This document shows positions 59,621-64,000 of a DNA stretch of 64,000 nt, one piece after another. Origin of the DNA: a virus. The stretch spans positions 62,001 to 126,000 of IMG/VR virus record IMGVR_UViG_3300027621_000003. One strand, given 5' to 3'. Position 1 is the stretch's first letter; each line of letters starts with the position of its first letter. Under the pieces are notes generated by a model. It did no database searches and was not told where the DNA came from. It was given only the letters and a program-made list of their open reading frames with translations. Both the position numbers and the translations under genes were made by a program.

Positions 59621-59650
59621 TTGTTATTTGAAAATAAAATGGTATATTTG
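59621..59650 (+). promoter_or_regulatory. Bacteroidota-type promoter of the clpC-like gene
   Basis: TTG at 59621-59623 and TATATTTG at 59643-59650 are 19 bases apart, an exact fit to the host promoter rule. The ATG is 17 bases downstream. The paired palindromes end four bases before the TTG. A second TATCTTTG at 59538-59545 has no clear -33 partner. Confidence 0.75.
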
Positions 59651-59667
59651 TGGTAAGATAAAAGACT

Positions 59668-61662
59668 ATGATTGAATCAATGGATAACACAGAAGGTAAA
59701 TCAACACCTAAAAAGAAATCAGGAGGAACTCCTGTATTGGACAATTTCAGTAAGGACTTAATTAAAATGGCTCAAGAGGGTAAATTGGACCCTGTAATTG
59801 GTCGTGAGATGGAAATTAACCGAATTGCTCAAATCCTTTCCCGTAGAAAGAAAAATAACCCAATTATCATTGGAGAACCTGGTTGTGGTAAAACCGCAAT
59901 TGTTGAAGGTTTGGCAATGAAAATCTTTAACGGGGATTGTCCTCGTAACTTGCGTGATAAACGTATTGTATTATTGGATTTAACATCCATCGTTGCCGGT
60001 ACAAAGTATCGTGGTCAATTTGAAGAACGTATGAAAGTTATTATTGAAGAACTTTCAGAAAATCCTGACATTGTAATTTTCATTGATGAAATTCATACAA
60101 TTGTTGGAGCTGGTAATTCTTCAGGTTCAATGGACGCATCCAACATCTTTAAACCAGCTCTTGCTCGTGGTGAAATCCAATGTATCGGAGCTACCACTTT
60201 GGATGAGTATCGTACCAATTTTGAAAAAGACGGAGCCCTTGAGCGTCGTTTCCAAAAAGTTGTTGTTGACTCTCCAAATAAAGCTGAGACTTTAACAATT
60301 ATTACAAATGTTAAAGACAAGTATGAAGACTACCATAAGGTTAGTTATTCTGATGAAGTCTTGGAAATGTGTGTGAACTTGGCTGACCGTTACATTACTG
60401 ACCGTGAGTTCCCTGACAAAGCATTTGACATTATGGATGAAGTTGGTGCCCGTTCTCAAGTAGATACCAAAATCCCTGAAGCATTGGAGATTCTAAAACA
60501 AAAAGCGGCAGAACTTAAACAACAAAAACTTGATGTTGTTAAAAGACAAGACTTTGAACACGCTGCTGAACTACGTGATAAAGAAAAGAAACTTCTTGAG
60601 CGTTTAGAACTTGAAAAAGCAAAGTTTGAAAAGGAACAATCTGAAAATCGTAGACCGATTGACCCTGAGTTGGTATTGAATGTAGTTTCTTCAATGACAA
60701 AGATTCCAGTCAACAAATTAAATGTTGATGATAAAATGGCTTTGATTGGAATGGAAAAAACATTGATTTCTGAAGTTGTAGGTCAGGATGATGCAGTGTC
60801 AAAGATTTCAAAATCCATCCGTAGAAACCGTCTTGGTATTAAAGACCCAAACAAACCAATTGGTTCATTTATATTCTTGGGTTCAACAGGTGTGGGTAAA
60901 ACTCACTTGGCAAAACAATTGGCAAAACAAATCTTTGGTAGTTCAGATGCTCTTATCCGTGTGGACATGAGTGAGTACCAAGAGAAACATACCATTTCTC
61001 GTTTGATTGGTTCCCCTCCAGGTTATGTGGGTTATGAAGAAGGTGGACAATTAACCGAACAGGTTAAGAACAAACCTTATTCTGTAATCTTGTTTGATGA
61101 GGTAGAAAAGGCAAACAAAGAAATCTTCCATACACTTCTTCAGATGTTGGACGAAGGATACCTTACAGATTCTTTGGGTAGAAAGATTAACTTCAAAAAC
61201 TGTTTAATTATTATGACATCAAACATTGGAGTTAAGAAACTTCAAGACTTTGGAACAGGTATCGGTTTTTCAAGTAACGCTTATTCTAATGAAGAACAGA
61301 AGAAAGAAATCTTGAAAAAAGAAATGAAGAATTTTTTCTCTCCTGAGTTCTTGAACCGTATTGATGATGTGATTGTATTTAATTCTTTGAATGAAGAATC
61401 TATCAAAAAGATTGTTGACATTGAATTGAAGAAATTAATGGGTCGTTTATCAGAATTGAAACTTGTTTTCAAATATGATGATAAATTGGTTTCACACATC
61501 GCCAAAATTGGTTATGATGAAGTGTATGGTGCTCGTCCAATTAAAAGAGCAATTCAGGACCAAATTGAAGATTTGATATCTGAAGAAGTCCTAAACGGAA
61601 ATGTGGTTGAGGGTAAACAATATTCCCTATCGGTAAAATCTGAGAAAGTAATCATCAAATAA
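59668..61662 (+). CDS. ClpC-like double AAA+ unfoldase without N-domain
   Basis: The 664-residue protein has two AAA+ modules: Walker A GEPGCGKT (69-76) and Walker [10 protein letters not shown] in the first, GSTGVGKT (405-412) and VILFDEVEK in the second. Between them, at about 270-325, is a UVR-type helix pair ([22 protein letters not shown]), the ClpC middle region. The N-terminal Clp_N domain (about 150 residues) is missing, and the chain starts with a short Lys/Ser tail. GIGFSS near 531-536 includes the IGF tripeptide (532-534) that docks ClpA/C/X to ClpP. It may feed host ClpP with chosen substrates. Its divergent partner encodes a UVR protein. Confidence 0.9.
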   Translation: MIESMDNTEGKSTPKKKSGGTPVLDNFSKDLIKMAQEGKLDPVIGREMEINRIAQILSRRKKNNPIIIGEPGCGKTAIVEGLAMKIFNGDCPRNLRDKRIVLLDLTSIVAGTKYRGQFEERMKVIIEELSENPDIVIFIDEIHTIVGAGNSSGSMDASNIFKPALARGEIQCIGATTLDEYRTNFEKDGALERRFQKVVVDSPNKAETLTIITNVKDKYEDYHKVSYSDEVLEMCVNLADRYITDREFPDKAFDIMDEVGARSQVDTKIPEALEILKQKAAELKQQKLDVVKRQDFEHAAELRDKEKKLLERLELEKAKFEKEQSENRRPIDPELVLNVVSSMTKIPVNKLNVDDKMALIGMEKTLISEVVGQDDAVSKISKSIRRNRLGIKDPNKPIGSFIFLGSTGVGKTHLAKQLAKQIFGSSDALIRVDMSEYQEKHTISRLIGSPPGYVGYEEGGQLTEQVKNKPYSVILFDEVEKANKEIFHTLLQMLDEGYLTDSLGRKINFKNCLIIMTSNIGVKKLQDFGTGIGFSSNAYSNEEQKKEILKKEMKNFFSPEFLNRIDDVIVFNSLNEESIKKIVDIELKKLMGRLSELKLVFKYDDKLVSHIAKIGYDEVYGARPIKRAIQDQIEDLISEEVLNGNVVEGKQYSLSVKSEKVIIK

Positions 61663-61688
61663 GTGAATAATATTCCTTATCGGTAATA

Positions 61689-61715
61689 AAAGTGGGGTCA
61701 TTGACCCCATTTTTA
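61689..61715 (+). terminator. Terminator of the clpC-like gene
   Basis: TGGGGT (61693-61698) pairs with ACCCCA (61704-61709) around a five-base loop, with A-rich sequence before and TTTTTATTT after it. It lies about 30 bases after the stop codon. Confidence 0.8.
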
Positions 61716-61734
61716 TTTATAAAGTTATAAGCAT

Positions 61735-61760
61735 AAAAAAAAGGTCGTTAAGACCCTTTT
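61735..61760 (-). terminator. Terminator of the M20 peptidase gene
   Basis: On the minus strand GGTC pairs with GACC around TTAAC, followed by eight T residues. The stem is short but is extended by A-T pairs with one bulge, and it begins a few bases after the stop codon. Confidence 0.55.
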
Positions 61761-61763
61761 CTA

Positions 61764-62591
61764 TTAAATATACCACTGAGATTTTGCGTATTCTTTATCG
61801 TACTGATACTCATGTTTCTCATACCCAAGTTTATCAATCATTGCATATGCGGTCTTGATTGAATTATCCAAATCATCAATTACAACATACTCACTTGGTC
61901 TGTGGTAGTTGTAATATCCACAAGAAATGTTGATACAAGAGAAATCAAACTTCATCTTCAACTGTGAAACATCGGTGTATGGGTGAACCATATACTCACG
62001 TTTTGGCATGTATTCATCCAATACCTTATCAACAATGGTAAAGAATTCACTGTCACGGTTGAATAGACGTACACCAGAACAAACTTCAGTAACCATGTAG
62101 TTCAACGGTGCGTCCAACTGAATTGCGTAAGCCACATCAACAAAGAAGTTTGGGTCGGCTTTACGAGAACCCCAACATCCTGTTTCTTCACTAACAAAGA
62201 ACGCCGCCTTTACGTGTGGTAAATCCAATAAAGCTGACATTGCTCCAAACACACCACATTTGTCATCACCACCAATACCGGTTTCTTTACCTTCAGGGGT
62301 GTAACCCTTAAGACATACTTTAAGGTTTCCTTCGTAATCAGGTAGAGTTTCTGTGTGAACAACAATCTCGTTCATTCCGTGAACAGTATCGGTATGACCA
62401 ACCATACATGGATAAAGTTTTCCTTCAAAACCTTCACTTGTTTTGGTTGCGTAAATGTTCATCATTTCATCTACCACGTAAGGAATGTTATTTTCCTTAA
62501 GCCAGTTGGAAATGAATTCCACCATATATTCTTCATGGTACGTAGCGGTTGGAACGCTAAGGACTCTTTCTAATAAATCTAATCTGTTCAT
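61764..62591 (-). CDS. M20/M42-family metallopeptidase (peptidase T-like)
   Basis: The start at 62591 (MNRLDLLERVL) is chosen because a host-type promoter covers the region before it, which would lie inside the longer frame from a TTG at 62612. The 275-residue protein has the two-zinc site of M20/M42 peptidases: GHTDTVHG (His66, Asp68), GIGGDDKCG (Asp109/110), SEETG (Glu135, Glu136), QLDAP (Asp160) and YNYHRPSEY (final His, about 242). It probably removes amino acids from peptides, perhaps finishing Clp products, but the dimerisation lid is small, so a deacetylase-type role is possible. Rare in phages. Confidence 0.85.
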   Translation of the reverse strand: MNRLDLLERVLSVPTATYHEEYMVEFISNWLKENNIPYVVDEMMNIYATKTSEGFEGKLYPCMVGHTDTVHGMNEIVVHTETLPDYEGNLKVCLKGYTPEGKETGIGGDDKCGVFGAMSALLDLPHVKAAFFVSEETGCWGSRKADPNFFVDVAYAIQLDAPLNYMVTEVCSGVRLFNRDSEFFTIVDKVLDEYMPKREYMVHPYTDVSQLKMKFDFSCINISCGYYNYHRPSEYVVIDDLDNSIKTAYAMIDKLGYEKHEYQYDKEYAKSQWYI

Positions 62592-62598
62592 CTTACCA

Positions 62599-62629
62599 CA
62601 AAGATACAACAAAATTATGAATTATCAAA
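62599..62629 (-). promoter_or_regulatory. Near-perfect Bacteroidota promoter of the peptidase gene
   Basis: On the minus strand TTTG (62629-62626), 19 bases, then TATCTTTG (62606-62599). Both boxes match the consensus TTTG and TAnnTTTG exactly. The ATG at 62591 follows after seven bases, so the leader is very short. Confidence 0.85.
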
Positions 62630-64000
62630 AAAGTTGTAGATTATAAATAAAATCTTTGAATTTTTCAAATGGTAATCTCATTTTTTTCAAATCTCTTGTT
62701 TCCCTATTTTGTAGTGCAAACGTTACCCTATCATCTTCCATGTCCAAATCGGTGATTTTTAACATGTATCTTTTGTCACCAGGCATATCAATCCACTCAT
62801 CAAAACCACCCAATTTTTTGATAAAATCATAATGGTCAATGTAATCACCTGTTATGTTTTCATTTTCATTGATAGTTTCTTCCATAGTGTCCAATAATTT
62901 TTCTATGGCACTGTTGGTACTACTATATTCATAATTATTAGTCCTAAACTCATATACACTATCAGCAATACTTGGGGGGTCAATATTTTCAAGATTAATA
63001 ATTCTTCTCAATAACCCATAAATTCCAATATTAAACGTTGGATTGTATTTTTGATACGTTTTTATAAGGTCATCTAATTTAACGGTTTTTTTATAAAAAG
63101 TTCCCGTCATTGGTAATCCATATTCGGCAAACATATTTGAATAATCTTTTTCCAAATATTCTCTAATACCTTGTTCGGTATCAGCATTCATGTCATAAGT
63201 ATATTCACTGGTTATGTTATCAACGGCATTTTCAAATGCTTTTGACAAGAATTCGGAAACTTTAATTCTACAATCATCACTATCTCGTTCTTTTAATCCC
63301 AACGTACATTCATATAATTTTGGATTAATAATTTTCATATACGTTTGAAGTCTTTTCATTTGTTCGTCATCAAAGTTAGAAAACAAATATCCCTCTTTCC
63401 ATTCTTCTTCAGCATAATAACTATCAAAAATTTCACCTGTACCGTAACTAGATAATGAAATATCTAAGTACATTCTATCACCGTCACCTTCGTTCCACTC
63501 AAATAAATCAAAATAATCGCTATCTCTTCCGTTAAAATCTAAATTCAAAGTGACATTATCTTCATTATCTCTATTGTAACTGGTGATTAATGGGTCCACC
63601 CTATCAGCATTCCAGCTTGAAATAGTTCCGTCTTTAATTCTTTCAAATCCTGATTTTACTTTTCCACCACCCAATAGTTTTTCAATAACAAAATTCTCAA
63701 CCTCGGGATAAACATGGTATAGAAAATCCACATCATGTCCAGTATCCGCAGCATCATACACAGTTGGGTCACCGTCTTTAATATATAAAGCAATCTTTTG
63801 TCTTCTATTTGATTTGTCAATAAAGTAATAAAGTTTACCGTCTTTGGTGTATTTGTTAAAATAATCTGGCTGTTGTCCCGCAGTACACCAACGTGTACCT
63901 GAACCATAATAACAAGAAGCATTATGTGTGATGGCTCTGATTCCCAATACATCACCATCTTCAAATACTTTTTCAGCTTCTTTTTTCGCCGCTCGTTCTT
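62625..64000 (-). CDS. Phage protein with YGSGTRWCTA motif, N-terminus beyond the window
   Basis: The frame is open up to the right edge and no stop is reached in it, so the true start is outside the window; a TTG at 63947 is only an internal codon. Near the visible start, NASCYYGSGTRWCTAGQQ followed by YFNKYTKDGKLYYFIDK matches a motif (GxxTxWCTA ... F-x-x-Y-x-x-x-G-x-LY-x-I-x-D) found in many uncharacterised T4-like phage proteins. The remaining 400 residues are acidic and rich in Asp/Asn with no recognised domain. Function unknown. The N-terminal part before the motif is Ala/Lys/Glu-rich. Confidence 0.65.
   Translation of the reverse strand, partial: ERAAKKEAEKVFEDGDVLGIRAITHNASCYYGSGTRWCTAGQQPDYFNKYTKDGKLYYFIDKSNRRQKIALYIKDGDPTVYDAADTGHDVDFLYHVYPEVENFVIEKLLGGGKVKSGFERIKDGTISSWNADRVDPLITSYNRDNEDNVTLNLDFNGRDSDYFDLFEWNEGDGDRMYLDISLSSYGTGEIFDSYYAEEEWKEGYLFSNFDDEQMKRLQTYMKIINPKLYECTLGLKERDSDDCRIKVSEFLSKAFENAVDNITSEYTYDMNADTEQGIREYLEKDYSNMFAEYGLPMTGTFYKKTVKLDDLIKTYQKYNPTFNIGIYGLLRRIINLENIDPPSIADSVYEFRTNNYEYSSTNSAIEKLLDTMEETINENENITGDYIDHYDFIKKLGGFDEWIDMPGDKRYMLKITDLDMEDDRVTFALQNRETRDLKKMRLPFEKFKDFIYNLQLF

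Noticed and set aside
62592-62612. TTG start of the M20 peptidase
   Set aside because: The promoter -7 box lies within it, so the transcript would not contain this start.

Overview
The window is part of the genome of a T4-like tailed phage (class Caudoviricetes) that probably infects a member of the Bacteroidota. The T4-type assignment rests on a contiguous head-assembly module on the minus strand: large terminase gp17, portal gp20, prohead protease gp21, acidic scaffold gp22 position, and major capsid gp23 with a recognisable gp21 cleavage site. A gp55-like late sigma factor supports it. The host inference rests on near-perfect Bacteroidota-type promoters (TTG/TTTG, a spacer of about 19 bases, then TAnnTTTG) before several genes, on AT-rich DNA, on a DUF4494-like protein, and on a bS21 gene resembling the Bacteroidota type. 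No tRNA, integrase, insertion sequence or CRISPR array was seen. Coding density is very high; the longest gap is about 155 bases.

Layout. 1-17969 (minus): a tightly packed run of 22 genes for glycan synthesis, including a sugar nucleotidyltransferase, a GDP-mannose 3,5-epimerase-like enzyme, WcbI, GT2, GT10, GT11, GT25, GT31-like, GT60 and GT61 glycosyltransferases, FkbM-type and other methyltransferases, a class II aldolase, a HAD phosphatase and a glycosyltransferase-kinase fusion. 18027-21971 (minus): a giant fibre/adhesin with two Thr-Pro repeat stalks and a LamG-like tip. 22019-24594 (plus): small virion-type or unknown genes including a WYL-like protein with a possible capsid-targeting N-terminus. 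24644-35242 (plus): mixed glycosyltransferases, DnaQ-type exonuclease, dUTPase, PhoH, deoxyribonucleotidase-like protein, and the gp55-like sigma factor. 35272-41820 (plus): probable baseplate/tail structural genes and small unknowns. 41812-59511 (mostly minus): small genes, a second and a third Thr-Pro repeat protein, and the capsid/terminase module, interrupted by the plus-strand bS21 gene. 59065-61662: a UVR-motif protein divergent from a ClpC-like unfoldase, with a paired-palindrome operator between them. 61764-64000 (minus): an M20 peptidase and a partial unknown gene.

How the parts may work together (inference): the three Thr-Pro-rich proteins look like mucin stalks, and the glycosyltransferase operon begins with a GT60-type enzyme directly downstream of the largest one. 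The simplest reading is that the phage glycosylates its own fibres, possibly ending in L-fucose or L-galactose, and this is the most interesting system in the window. A recurring TATTTATA element before late-type genes is a candidate target of the gp55-like sigma factor, while the host-type promoters serve the clp, peptidase and probably bS21 genes. The ClpC-like unfoldase keeps an IGF ClpP-docking loop, so it may redirect the host ClpP protease.
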